From Occultella gossypii (GTDB lineage: Bacteria > Actinomycetota > Actinomycetes > Actinomycetales > Beutenbergiaceae), in NCBI RefSeq assembly GCF_019947135.1, contig NZ_JAGSHT010000002.1, positions 186,001-250,000 of the forward strand: a DNA stretch of 64,000 nt, in the 5' to 3' direction. Below, one piece after another: positions 43,150-51,743 of the stretch. Made by a program: the position numbers and the translations under genes. Within the stretch, counting starts at the first letter, position 1. Every line of letters begins with the position of its first letter. The notes below the pieces were generated by a model that was not told where the DNA came from, did not search any database, and worked only from the letters and a program-made list of their open reading frames with translations.

Positions 43150-43536
43150 ATGGAGATGACCGAATCAATTCTGACGAGCGTGATCAGTGTGCTGCCCGTC
43201 ACCGATCACGCAGGCGCCACCGCCTGGTACGGGAGATGGATCGGGCGAGGGCCGGACGCAGAGCCGATGGAAGGCGTCGCCGAGTGGCGGCTGGCCGAGA
43301 ACGCCTGGATCCAGGTGTCTGTCGAACCCGAGTCCGCCGGGCGGACCACGGTCGTGATCGGCGTCACGGACATCGACGTCCAGCGGGCTGGATGTGAAGC
43401 CGTCGGCGTCCCCTGGGGTGAGATCACCGACTACGGCTTCGTCAGGACCGCGGAGGCGACCGATCCGGCCGGGAACACGGTCGTGTTCGTGCAGGAGGTC
43501 GCCGAGGCTCGCGACGACGGGACGGCAACCTCCTGA
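43150..43536 (+). CDS. VOC family protein
   Basis: 128 residues with one VOC module: VISVLPVTDHAGATAWYGRW, EWRLAENAWIQVSVEP, and RTAEATDPAGNTVVFVQEV, which retains the metal Glu position. An ATG at 43156 has better spacing from the GAGAGGA site and may be the real start. It follows the YciI gene by 38 bp and may be co-transcribed with it. Confidence 0.82.
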   Translation: MEMTESILTSVISVLPVTDHAGATAWYGRWIGRGPDAEPMEGVAEWRLAENAWIQVSVEPESAGRTTVVIGVTDIDVQRAGCEAVGVPWGEITDYGFVRTAEATDPAGNTVVFVQEVAEARDDGTATS

Positions 43537-43572
43537 ACCACGGGCCTTGCGTTGAACCTGTCCATTCCCAAT

Positions 43573-43595
43573 AATAGACCGACGGTCGGTTTATT
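43573..43595. promoter_or_regulatory. Palindromic operator upstream of the TetR gene
   Basis: The core ACCGACGGTCGGT (43578-43590) is a perfect 13-bp palindrome. It extends to a 23-bp near-palindrome AATA(g)...(t)TATT with a single mismatched pair. It lies directly upstream of the GGAGG of the TetR gene, the usual place for autorepression. Confidence 0.8.
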
Positions 43596-43604
43596 GGAGG
43601 ACAG

Positions 43605-44318
43605 ATGGCACGCACGCTCGACCCGGACGCGTATCACCGCAAGCGCGAGGCGATCCTCGACGTGCTCGAGGAACTGATCGTGAGCAAGGGCTACGACCAG
43701 GTCACGATCGCGGACATCCTGGCCGCCGCCGGCATCTCCAAGGGCGCGTTCTACCACTACTTCCAGGCGAAGGCGGACGTGCTCTCGGCGCTGCTCGAGC
43801 GCCGTCTCGGAGCCTGGGAGGCCGTCCTGGAACCGATCGTGGCCACCGAGGCGCCCGCACTGGCTCGCCTGCGCGCCCTTCTGACGACGCTCTCCGGCGC
43901 GAAGACGGCGGATCGGGCCTTCCTGGTCGAGGCGGCCGCCCCGGTCTTCGCCGACGGGAACGCGGTCGTAGCGGTGCGCCTGCGCCAGGACGCCGCGACT
44001 CGCATCGCACCGCTGATCGCGCGGCTGCTCGAGGACGCCGGACGCGAGGGCACGATGGTGCAGGACGATCCGGTCACCCTCGCCGACATCGTGATCACCC
44101 TGGTCCAGGACCTCGCCGACCGGGCCGGCCGCTCGATCCTGGCCATCGCGCAGGGGAGCGGCGGGCCGGCGCACCTGCACCGCATCGTCAGCGCGCACGT
44201 CGGGGCACTGCATCGCGTGCTCGGGCTCGAGCCCGGGACGCTCGACTTCATCACCAGGCAGGACATCGACGCGTGGGCGGACTCGGCATCGAGCAGGCTC
44301 GCGCAGGAGAGGAAGTGA
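43605..44318 (+). CDS. TetR-family transcriptional regulator
   Basis: 237 residues. The N-terminal helix-turn-helix is VTIADILAAAGISKGAFYHYFQAKADVLSALL (about 33-64); the rest is a helical ligand-binding domain without recognisable specificity. A 23-bp palindrome upstream should be its own operator. The stop is followed within 5 bases by the start of the MBL-fold hydrolase, so the two form one operon and the hydrolase is probably under its control. Confidence 0.92.
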   Translation: MARTLDPDAYHRKREAILDVLEELIVSKGYDQVTIADILAAAGISKGAFYHYFQAKADVLSALLERRLGAWEAVLEPIVATEAPALARLRALLTTLSGAKTADRAFLVEAAAPVFADGNAVVAVRLRQDAATRIAPLIARLLEDAGREGTMVQDDPVTLADIVITLVQDLADRAGRSILAIAQGSGGPAHLHRIVSAHVGALHRVLGLEPGTLDFITRQDIDAWADSASSRLAQERK

Positions 44319-44323
44319 CGGAT

Positions 44324-45370
44324 ATGACCGCGGTACACGTGCTCCGCCTCGGAGCGACGAAGGTTCCCTACGGGCAGTTCTACGGGGGCACCGACGGCGA
44401 GTGGCTCGGCATGCGCGCCGTCGCGAGCTTCCTGCGCGACAAGTCGCACTACATCCGCGTCCCCATCTTCGCGTTCCTGGTCGAGCATCCCGACCATGGC
44501 CGGATCCTCATCGACACCGGGATCAACGCCGACCAGGCCCACCGTCATCGCGAGTACTACGACGGGCCGCTGCTGCGCGCCGCCTTCGACGAGGACGAGT
44601 ACGAACTCGACCAGGGCGAGGAACTCGTCAACCGGCTCGCGGACCTGAACCTGACGCCGGCCGACATCGATATGGTGATCCTGACGCACCTGCACGAGGA
44701 CCACCTCGGCGGGGTCCGGGACCTCCTCGGATCCCGGATGGTCGTCTCCAGGGAACACTGGCGCGCACGCAACCTCGGGATCTTCCCGTTCCGCAGGACC
44801 CCGTCCCTGAAGGGTCTCGCCATCGATCCCGAGCTGGTCGACTTCGACTCGGGGCCGTACGGACCGTTCGCGGCCAGCCAGGACCTGTTCGGCGACGGTT
44901 CCGTGGTCCTGCTCCCCACGCCCGGCCATGCCCCCGGGCACCTCGGCGTCCTCGTGACCGGTGCGGGCTGGCGGCTGCTCTGCGTCGGCGACACCCTCTA
45001 CACGGTCCGGCACCTCGCGAGCGACCAGCTGCGGCCGATCATGCTGGGCAAGCGGTCGCAGCGCCTCCAGCTGGAATCCATCGGTCGCATCCGCGAACTC
45101 GAGCGTGCGATGCCCGACCTCGTGCTCGCGCCGGGCCATGACCACACCGAGTACGGGACGCTCCTCGAGCGCACGTTCCGGGGCGTTCCCGACGCAGCAG
45201 ACCTCGCCGACCTCCGCGCCTTCATGGCGAGCACGTTCGACGATCGTGGCGACCTCGCCGAGCCGAGCCTGCCCCGGTTCGTCGAGGAGCTCGGGTCGGT
45301 GATCGGGGACGTCGCGTTCGTCGACCGGCGCACCGGCCCGTCCGCCGCGACGCGCGCTACACCACGCTGA
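44324..45370 (+). CDS. Metallo-beta-lactamase-fold hydrolase (N-acyl-homoserine-lactonase-like)
   Basis: 348 residues. Zinc motif LTHLHEDHLGG (HxHxDH) is complete, with further ligands in TPGHAPGHLGVLVTG (His), LLCVGDTLY (Asp) and VLAPGHDHTEYG (His). Lactonase-like enzymes such as AiiA share this layout, as do many other MBL hydrolases, so quorum quenching is only a possibility. ATG 44324 follows AGGAGAGGAA by 9 bases; an in-frame GTG at 44315 overlaps the TetR stop. The last 14 bases overlap the convergent multicopper oxidase gene. Confidence 0.88.
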   Translation: MTAVHVLRLGATKVPYGQFYGGTDGEWLGMRAVASFLRDKSHYIRVPIFAFLVEHPDHGRILIDTGINADQAHRHREYYDGPLLRAAFDEDEYELDQGEELVNRLADLNLTPADIDMVILTHLHEDHLGGVRDLLGSRMVVSREHWRARNLGIFPFRRTPSLKGLAIDPELVDFDSGPYGPFAASQDLFGDGSVVLLPTPGHAPGHLGVLVTGAGWRLLCVGDTLYTVRHLASDQLRPIMLGKRSQRLQLESIGRIRELERAMPDLVLAPGHDHTEYGTLLERTFRGVPDAADLADLRAFMASTFDDRGDLAEPSLPRFVEELGSVIGDVAFVDRRTGPSAATRATPR

Positions 45371-46832
45371 AGTTGACCATCATCATCATGTCCTCGTGCT
45401 CGAGGTTGTGACAGTGGAGGACGTACCGGCCGGCGTAACCCTCGATCGGAACCAGCACCTGCGCCGAGCCGCCGGGCCGGAGGTCGATGGTGTCCTTCCA
45501 GGCGAGTCCCGCACCGCCGGGCGCCTCCACCTGGAACCCGACCAGGTGCGCGTGGACGGGGTGATGCACGTCGCTGCTCAGCCGCCACCGCTCCAACGTC
45601 CCGAGCTCGGCGGTGAACAGGTCGCCGTCACGGAACGTCACCCCGTTCACATTCCAATCCGTACCGCCGTGATGTCCGCCCCCGTGGGCACCGAGCCCGA
45701 AGTGCAGGTCGCGGGTCACGTCGACTGCCGTCTCGTCCAGCTCCTCGATCAGCGACAACTCGTCCGGCACCCGCGTGTCGTCCGAGGCCACCTTCCGCGC
45801 CACTTGGAACCGCATCACCTGACCCGGCCCGCCGTCGTCGAGCCCGTTCGTCATCGTCACGCCGGTACCCACGGGCACGCTCGAGAAGTCGATCACCACG
45901 TCGGCCCGCTCGGCGGCGGCCATCGCGATCGCGTCGCGCGCGACCGGCCGCTCGAGCAGCCCGCCGTCGGTGCCCACCTGGGTGAACCGCACGCCATGGT
46001 CCAGGCGCAGGTCGAAACGCCGGGCGTTCGAGGCGTTCAGGATCCGGAACCGATACCGCGCGGCATCAACCTCCAGCACCGGCCACGGTGCACCGTTGAC
46101 CAGCACACAGTCACCCAGCACGCCGCCGTGATACCTCATCGTCACGCCCGGCCGCGTCCGTGCGGGATCGGCGAGCGGGTAGGCGAACGCACCATCGCCG
46201 TCGAACGAGCGGTCCACGATCACGAGCGGCACATCCCGGTCACCGCTCGGTAGACCTAGCGCCTCCTCCTCATCGGAACCGATGATCGCCATCCCGGCCA
46301 ACCCCGCGTAGACGTTCGGGCCCGTGAAGTCCATCGCGTGGTCGTGATACCAGAGCGGCGCCGCGCGCTGGCGCAGGGGGTAGGAATACGTCCGCTCGGC
46401 CCTCGGTGTCACGAAGTCCGTCGGATACCCGTCATGCTCGGCGGGCGTGCGCCCACCGTGAAGGTGCAGCACCGTATCGATCGCGGTGTCGTTGCGAAGC
46501 TGCAGCCGCAGCCCTTCGCCGGACCGGGCTCGGATCGTCGGGCCCGGGAACACGCCGTCGTACCCGAGGATCTCGGTGGTCCGGCCAGGCAGGATCTCGA
46601 CGGCGGCACGCCGGGCGGTCAGCTCGATCGTCCCGTTCGTCGGGGTCAGGTTCGGCGGGACCGGGAGCGGTATCCGGTAGGGCTCGGGCAGCGGCACCCG
46701 GCTGGCCAACAGCGCCCCCTGCGACCCGGTCCCGCTGCCCGCGGTGAACCAGTTGCCACCGCACCCGGCGAGCACCGCGGTGGCGGCCACGCCCCCTGCC
46801 AACCCGAGGAACGCTCGACGCGACGCAGTCAT
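45357..46832 (-). CDS. Tat-exported multicopper oxidase
   Basis: 491 residues. The N-terminus TASRRAFLGLAGGVAATAVLAGC holds a twin-arginine motif and a lipobox-like Cys, so it is probably a cell-surface lipoprotein. All four copper-binding clusters are present: TVLHLHGG, PLWYHDHAMD, HHPVHAHLVGF, and YVLHCHNLEHEDMMMM with the type 1 Cys, His and Met. An added His-rich loop GLGAHGGGHHGG is unusual. The enzyme couples oxidation of copper(I), metals or phenols to reduction of oxygen to water. ATG 46832 overlaps the stop of the upstream membrane protein gene (ATGA). Confidence 0.93.
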   Translation of the reverse strand: MTASRRAFLGLAGGVAATAVLAGCGGNWFTAGSGTGSQGALLASRVPLPEPYRIPLPVPPNLTPTNGTIELTARRAAVEILPGRTTEILGYDGVFPGPTIRARSGEGLRLQLRNDTAIDTVLHLHGGRTPAEHDGYPTDFVTPRAERTYSYPLRQRAAPLWYHDHAMDFTGPNVYAGLAGMAIIGSDEEEALGLPSGDRDVPLVIVDRSFDGDGAFAYPLADPARTRPGVTMRYHGGVLGDCVLVNGAPWPVLEVDAARYRFRILNASNARRFDLRLDHGVRFTQVGTDGGLLERPVARDAIAMAAAERADVVIDFSSVPVGTGVTMTNGLDDGGPGQVMRFQVARKVASDDTRVPDELSLIEELDETAVDVTRDLHFGLGAHGGGHHGGTDWNVNGVTFRDGDLFTAELGTLERWRLSSDVHHPVHAHLVGFQVEAPGGAGLAWKDTIDLRPGGSAQVLVPIEGYAGRYVLHCHNLEHEDMMMMVNFSVV

Positions 46833-47314
46833 CGGACCCGAGCTCCGCCGTCGACCATCGGCCGGGGTCGCCGCGCCCGGTACGAGCGCCGAGCCCGCCC
46901 CGGCCACCACGCCCAGATCGCGAGTGCCAGACCGGTCGCGACCAGACCGACGCCGAGCGTCAGGTGCACCGCGAGATGGCGGGAGTAGCCCATGCCGAGC
47001 TGGACCGGGAACCCGAACGAGCACACGCACGCCAACGCGATCGGCCAGGCCGGCAGCCGCCCGGGCCGCCACGCCAGCACAGCCGCGAGGACCACCAGCC
47101 ATGCCAGCGCCGTCAGAGCGAGGCCGTTGCTGCCGTGGGTCGAGAGGGCGGGGTAGTCGCCGTCGAGGAACCGGCCGGCGAAGACCGGCTGCGCGAGGAG
47201 CATGATCGCCTGGATCCCGGTGAGGATCCGCAGGATCCATAGGGCCGTCGTGGTGGCGTCGGAGACCGTTGCCCGTGGGGGAGCCGGGGCCGGGGTGGGC
47301 GGGTACGTCGTCAT
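46829..47314 (-). CDS. Four-span membrane protein coupled to the multicopper oxidase
   Basis: 161 residues with about four hydrophobic spans (LWILRILTGIQAIMLLAQPV, LALTALAWLVVLAAVLAW, WPIALACVCSFGFPVQLGMG, HLTLGVGLVATGLALAIWAW). No family is recognised. The ATGA overlap with the multicopper oxidase gene suggests a functional link, perhaps as a membrane partner or copper-related protein, but that is inference. ATG 47314 is chosen because upstream codons encode shadow sequence. Confidence 0.7.
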   Translation of the reverse strand: MTTYPPTPAPAPPRATVSDATTTALWILRILTGIQAIMLLAQPVFAGRFLDGDYPALSTHGSNGLALTALAWLVVLAAVLAWRPGRLPAWPIALACVCSFGFPVQLGMGYSRHLAVHLTLGVGLVATGLALAIWAWWPGRARRSYRARRPRPMVDGGARVR

Positions 47315-47443
47315 GGCATCGACGCTAAGGACGGAGCAGTGGCAGCGCATCGGACCCCGGTAGGCATCTGCGTGCCGCCCCTGGGTGACACCGAGCGAGC
47401 GAGATGTCGTCTCTGAACGACTGTCCCGGGCGAGGGCCTTGCC

Positions 47444-47449
47444 TACCCT
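47444..47449 (+). promoter_or_regulatory. Predicted -10 box of a leaderless transcript
   Basis: TACCCT, 6 bases before the kinase ATG at 47456, with no ribosome-binding site between. Confidence 0.4.
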
Positions 47450-47455
47450 TGACGG

Positions 47456-48592
47456 ATGACCCGCGTGCGCCGGTCCCTCGACGGTGTGATCGCAGCCCTG
47501 GTGCTGGGGGTGCTGATCCTTGCGATCGTCGCGCGCCAACCCGGTGCCGACGACCGGCCACTCGACCTGCTCGGTTTCGGCCTGCTCGTGGTGATCGCGG
47601 TCGCGACTTTCTACCGGCAGCAGTGGCCCGTGGCCGTGCTGGCGGTCTGCACGACCGCGTTCTTCGGCTACTACGCATCGGGTTACCAGACGGTGGGTTT
47701 CGAGCTGCCGCTGGTGGTCCCGATCTACACGGTCGCCTGCGCCGGCAGGTGGAGACTCGCCGCCCTCTGGGCCGCGGTGGTCACGTTCGTCGCGTACGGC
47801 TCACGGGTGCAGCTCGGCCAGGACACGTTGCGGCTCGTCGCGCTCGAGTTGCCCACCACGGTGGCGGTGTTCTGCGGTGCGATCGCGCTCGGTGATGCGG
47901 TGCGCAGCCGTCGCGAGCTCCGCGCGGAGCAGCATCGCACGGTCGCCGCGGTGCGGCGCGAGGCCGAGCAGAGCTCGGCGCAGCGGCTCGCGGACGAGCG
48001 GGTGCTACTGGCGCGTGACCTGCACGACGTCCTCGGCCACACCGTGTCGGTGGTGTCACTGCACGCCTCGGTCGCGGAGGAGGCGCTGCTCGCGGGCGAC
48101 CCCGAGGAGGCGCTGGAGGCGACCCGCGCCATCCAGGAGGCGAGCGGCGCCGCGATGCGCGACCTCCGCGGCACCGTGCAGGTCCTTCGCGGAGACACCG
48201 CAGCGTCGCTCGAGCCCGTTCGCGGGCTCCGCGCGATCGGCGACGTGGTGGACCGGGCTCGCACGGCTGGACTCGAGGTCACCCAGAGTATCGAGGTGGA
48301 CCCCGCGGCCGTGACGTCCGCAGCGGGCCTGACGGCGTACCGCGTGGTCCAGGAAGGGCTCACCAATGCGCTTCGGCACGCGCGCGCGGACCACGCGTGG
48401 GTTCGGGTCTGTGCCGAGCCCGGCGCGCTGGTGGTCCGTGTGGACGACGACGGTCGCGGTCCCGGCACCAGCAACGAAGGCAACGGCCTGCGTGGCATGG
48501 CCGAGCGTGTGCACCTCCTCGGCGGCTCCGTGCGCACCGGCCGGCGTGCCGAGGGGCCCGGCTTCAGCGTGTGCGCGAGGATCCCCACATGA
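47456..48592 (+). CDS. Two-component sensor histidine kinase (HisKA_3 type)
   Basis: 378 residues. About five hydrophobic spans in the first 150 residues are followed by a coiled coil and the phosphoacceptor motif ARDLHDVLGHTVSVVSLH near 183, then an HATPase domain with DDDGRGPGTSNEGNGLRGMAERV. The stop overlaps the response regulator ATG. It resembles the 12.8-kb kinase. It is divergent from the multicopper oxidase operon (141 bp apart), so copper or redox stress is a possible but untested signal. Confidence 0.92.
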   Translation: MTRVRRSLDGVIAALVLGVLILAIVARQPGADDRPLDLLGFGLLVVIAVATFYRQQWPVAVLAVCTTAFFGYYASGYQTVGFELPLVVPIYTVACAGRWRLAALWAAVVTFVAYGSRVQLGQDTLRLVALELPTTVAVFCGAIALGDAVRSRRELRAEQHRTVAAVRREAEQSSAQRLADERVLLARDLHDVLGHTVSVVSLHASVAEEALLAGDPEEALEATRAIQEASGAAMRDLRGTVQVLRGDTAASLEPVRGLRAIGDVVDRARTAGLEVTQSIEVDPAAVTSAAGLTAYRVVQEGLTNALRHARADHAWVRVCAEPGALVVRVDDDGRGPGTSNEGNGLRGMAERVHLLGGSVRTGRRAEGPGFSVCARIPT

Positions 48593-49254
48593 TCAGGCTG
48601 CTCGTCGCGGATGACCAGGACCTGATCCGTGCCGGTCTGCGAGCTCTGCTCGCCCGCACCGAGGACATCGAGGTGGTGGGCGACGTGCCCGACGGCCTGG
48701 CCGCCGTCGAGCAGGCCCGCGTACTCGTGCCCGACGTGGTGCTCATGGACATCAGGATGCCTGGCATCGACGGCATCGAGGCGACCCGCCGCATCGTGGC
48801 GGACCCGGCGCTCGGCGCTGTACGTGTGCTCGTCCTGACGACCTTCGACACCGACGCGCACGTCTTCGACGCCCTCCGCGCAGGCGCCGCGGGCTTCCTC
48901 ATGAAGGACGCACGTCCCGAGGAACTGCGTGCCGCCGTGCGCACCGTGGCCGACGGCGGTGCGCTGCTGGCTCCCGCGGTGACGCGCCGGGTGGTCGCGG
49001 CTGCCGTCGCGGGCGGGTCGACTCCCGATCCGGATGACCACCCGGCCTCGTCGACCCTGACCGAGCGTGAGCGCGAAGTGCTCACACTGATCGGGAAGGG
49101 GCTCGACAACGCCCATATCGCCGACCGGCTCGTGATCAGCCCCGCGACCGCGCGCACGTACGTGTCCCGGCTGCTCGCGAAGACGCACGCCCGCGACCGT
49201 GCCCAGCTGGTAGTGCTGGCGTACGAGTCGGGGCTGGTTCGCCCGGGCGGCTGA
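48589..49254 (+). CDS. NarL/FixJ-family response regulator
   Basis: 221 residues. Receiver domain with LVADDQDLIRAG and the phosphoacceptor in VVLMDIRMPGIDG, then a LuxR helix-turn-helix (LTEREREVLTLIGKGLDNAHIA). ATGA coupling with the kinase. The frame stays open upstream through the kinase end, but the receiver domain begins at ATG 48589, which fixes the start. Confidence 0.93.
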   Translation: MIRLLVADDQDLIRAGLRALLARTEDIEVVGDVPDGLAAVEQARVLVPDVVLMDIRMPGIDGIEATRRIVADPALGAVRVLVLTTFDTDAHVFDALRAGAAGFLMKDARPEELRAAVRTVADGGALLAPAVTRRVVAAAVAGGSTPDPDDHPASSTLTEREREVLTLIGKGLDNAHIADRLVISPATARTYVSRLLAKTHARDRAQLVVLAYESGLVRPGG

Positions 49255-49362
49255 CCCGGTGCCGGCTGAACATCCCGTGAACCGCCACCGCGCGCTGGTG
49301 CGCACGATTCGGGTTCTGCTGCGCTAGGCTCTGGGCATATTCATTCATCCCAAAGGATAACG

Positions 49363-50469
49363 ATGAACGACGCGCTGTACGCCCGGGTCTTCTCCACCTT
49401 GAAGGAGCGGATCGAATCGGGCTCGATCGCGGTGGGGGAGCGCCTGCCCACCCAGAGCCAGCTCGCGGAAGAGTTCGGTGTCTCGACGATCACGATCAAG
49501 CACGCCCTCGACATGCTCGACCGGGCCGGGTACATCAAGCGGCGACCCCGCCTCGGCTCCGAGGTGATCTCGCGAACGGCCGGCCTGGGAGCCGCCCGTT
49601 CGACGAGCACGCTGCCCACCATCGGTTGCGTCCTGACCAGCTTCGACGACAGCTTCGGCACCCGGGTGCTCTGGGGCATCCTCGATGCCAGCCTGGGCCG
49701 GGCCAACGTGGTGCTCGGCCGCACCGAGGGTTTCCACGACCGGGAGCAGGGACTCCTGGCCCAGTACCGCGACCTCGGTGTGGACGGGCTGATCCTGCAA
49801 CCCGGGTCCTCGGAGTGGATCGCGCCGGCGATCCTCGACCTGGTCTCGACCCAACTCCCGCTCGTGATCTTCGACCGTAATCTCGACGGGCTCCCGGTCT
49901 CGACCGTGTGTTCGGACAACGTGGCTTCCGGCCGGGCTGCGGCGGAGCACCTGTTCGGGCTCGGGCACCGCAACATCGGCCTGGTCACGTCATCCGGGAC
50001 CGTGTCCACCCTCGACGACCGGCACCGTGGATTCGTCTACGCGCACGCCGAGCACGGCCTCGCATTCACGTCGGCCCACGAGTACCGGAAGGTGTCCTCG
50101 GTGGTGCCCGACCACGAGGTGAGCGTCGCCGACGACCTCGCCAGCCTCAAGGAGTTCCTGACCACGAACTCCCACCTCACCGGATTCGTGGCCTCGGAGC
50201 ACGCCGTCGGGCTGCTCCTGGTCCGGGCGTTGCACGAGCTCGGGCTCGAAGTGCCCAGCGACGTCTCGGTCGTCTCGTTCGATGCGCCGCAGCACGTGTT
50301 CGACGACGAGGTCCGGCGGTTCACACACATCGACCAGCATGAGCACGCGCTCGGACGGGCGACCCTTGAGTCGGTCCTGGCCCAACTGAGCGAGCGTGGC
50401 CGGGTCGCCAAGCAGGTGCTGCCCACCGAGCTCGTGGTCGGCGAGACCAGCGCGCCACCTCGCCGCTGA
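49363..50469 (+). CDS. GntR helix-turn-helix regulator with periplasmic-binding-fold sensor
   Basis: 368 residues. An N-terminal GntR winged helix-turn-helix (IESGSIAVGERLPTQSQLAEEFG, VSTITIKHALDMLDRAGYIKR) is fused to a LacI-type sugar-binding domain (IGCVLTSFDDSFGTRVLWGI, GVDGLILQP, LPLVIFDRNLDGLPVSTVCSDN, HIDQHEHALGRATLESVL). This AraR-like hybrid commonly senses sugars. It faces the alpha-mannan operon across a convergent terminator, so it is the likely controller, with a mannose oligosaccharide as possible inducer. ATG 49363 follows AAGGA at 7 bases. Confidence 0.87.
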   Translation: MNDALYARVFSTLKERIESGSIAVGERLPTQSQLAEEFGVSTITIKHALDMLDRAGYIKRRPRLGSEVISRTAGLGAARSTSTLPTIGCVLTSFDDSFGTRVLWGILDASLGRANVVLGRTEGFHDREQGLLAQYRDLGVDGLILQPGSSEWIAPAILDLVSTQLPLVIFDRNLDGLPVSTVCSDNVASGRAAAEHLFGLGHRNIGLVTSSGTVSTLDDRHRGFVYAHAEHGLAFTSAHEYRKVSSVVPDHEVSVADDLASLKEFLTTNSHLTGFVASEHAVGLLLVRALHELGLEVPSDVSVVSFDAPQHVFDDEVRRFTHIDQHEHALGRATLESVLAQLSERGRVAKQVLPTELVVGETSAPPRR

Positions 50470-50498
50470 GCGGGGCCCCAGCAACGGCCCGAGCGGGA

Positions 50499-50517
50499 GG
50501 GCGCGAACGCCGCGCCC
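50499..50517. terminator. Bidirectional hairpin between convergent genes
   Basis: GGGCGCG (50499-50505) pairs with CGCGCCC (50511-50517) around a 5-base loop, between the GntR hybrid gene and the end of the mannan operon. No U-tract is visible. Confidence 0.5.
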
Positions 50518-50534
50518 GGCAGGTCCTAAAAAGG

Positions 50535-51743
50535 TCAGGTCCGGTACTGCGCCGCCGCGACCTCGGTCGCCATCACCGCCGTGAGCTGGGTGGACAGGTC
50601 GGTGCGCGCCGGGGCGGGCGCGGACCAGTCGTCCCCGGCCACGAGCGTGCCGTCACCGCGGTACTGGTTCTCGAACAGGGCGTCCGTGCTGGTCACGATG
50701 AATTCAGTGAGCGCGGTGTGCTCGGCCTCGGCGAGGAATTGACCGGCGTACCGGTAGAAGATCCCCGCGAACAGGCCGGCGTCGCCACCGTCGCCGTCTG
50801 GGGTGAAGACCGGTCCGTCCGTCAGTTCGGCCAGACTCACGTCGATCGTCATGGCGGCCCGGTCCAGCCACGCCGGGTCGCCGCCGGTCCGGAACTCCTC
50901 GACGCAGGCCCCCACGTACAGGCCCTGGTTGTAGGTGAACCGCCAGTCGGTGTCGATGGCGCCGTCCCGGTTGCGGTTGATGCCGTCCTGGACGAAGCCG
51001 TCCGGCTCGACCAGGGTGTCCTCCCACCACTGCAGCGACGCCCGGGCCCGGTCGAGGAACCGGGCCTCGCCCGTGGTCCGGTGCAGCCGGTGGCCGGCGA
51101 TCACGAACGGGCCGTTCGCGGGCGTGTTCTTGTAGTGGTACTGCCCCCTCTGCCAGACGATCCCGCCGCCCTGGGTGCTCCAGCCGAGATCCCAGATGTG
51201 GTCGTGCAGGGCGATCGCGTCCTCGAGTGCACTGTCGTCGCCGGCAGCGTCGGCGAGCCGCAACAGGGCCAGCGCGAACCAGCCCATGTCGTCGAAGAAG
51301 TCGTTGAACAGGTCGTCGCCGTTGCGCAGGGTCAGGTTCTCCCGCAGTTCCTGCGCACGGTCCAGATCGACGGCAGCCGCGGTGCGCTCCCAGGCGTCCA
51401 CGGCCGCGTCGATGGCGTGGGCGTTCCACCAGTAGTGGAACGGCGCGTCCGCCGCCGGGTCCACCGGGTGGGCGTAGTGCAGCAGCTGCGGCGACGGCGC
51501 ACCGAAGTGCTCGGCGAGGCTCGCCTGGGCCACCGCGGCCCGCAAGGCCGCCGCACGCTGCGGGTCGGCTGGCGGGATCGCGGCGACCACCTTGGGCGGC
51601 GGGCTCTGAGCCGGCCCACAGGCGGCCAGCAGAGTGGCGCCCAACGCGCCGGCACCGCCCAGTGCCAACGCCCGACGGCGGGTGAGCGCCGGTCGGGTCG
51701 CTGGCACCGGGCGGAACTCAGGCCGGTGTCCGCGCGAGCTCAC
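50535..51743 (-). CDS. GH76 alpha-1,6-mannanase, lipoprotein form
   Basis: 402 residues from GTG 51743; a GTG at 51707 gives a shorter but equally plausible signal peptide. The N-terminus LTRRRALALGGAGALGATLLAAC has an Arg-rich n-region and lipobox LAAC, so the protein is anchored outside the cell. The GH76 (alpha/alpha)6 domain shows FNDFFDDMGWFALAL with the catalytic Asp pair, NTPANGPFVIAGHRL, and DTDWRFTYNQGLYVGACVE. It cleaves the alpha-1,6 backbone of mannans into oligosaccharides. It is the last gene of the mannan operon and about half identical by eye to the next GH76. Confidence 0.88.
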   Translation of the reverse strand: MSSRGHRPEFRPVPATRPALTRRRALALGGAGALGATLLAACGPAQSPPPKVVAAIPPADPQRAAALRAAVAQASLAEHFGAPSPQLLHYAHPVDPAADAPFHYWWNAHAIDAAVDAWERTAAAVDLDRAQELRENLTLRNGDDLFNDFFDDMGWFALALLRLADAAGDDSALEDAIALHDHIWDLGWSTQGGGIVWQRGQYHYKNTPANGPFVIAGHRLHRTTGEARFLDRARASLQWWEDTLVEPDGFVQDGINRNRDGAIDTDWRFTYNQGLYVGACVEEFRTGGDPAWLDRAAMTIDVSLAELTDGPVFTPDGDGGDAGLFAGIFYRYAGQFLAEAEHTALTEFIVTSTDALFENQYRGDGTLVAGDDWSAPAPARTDLSTQLTAVMATEVAAAQYRT

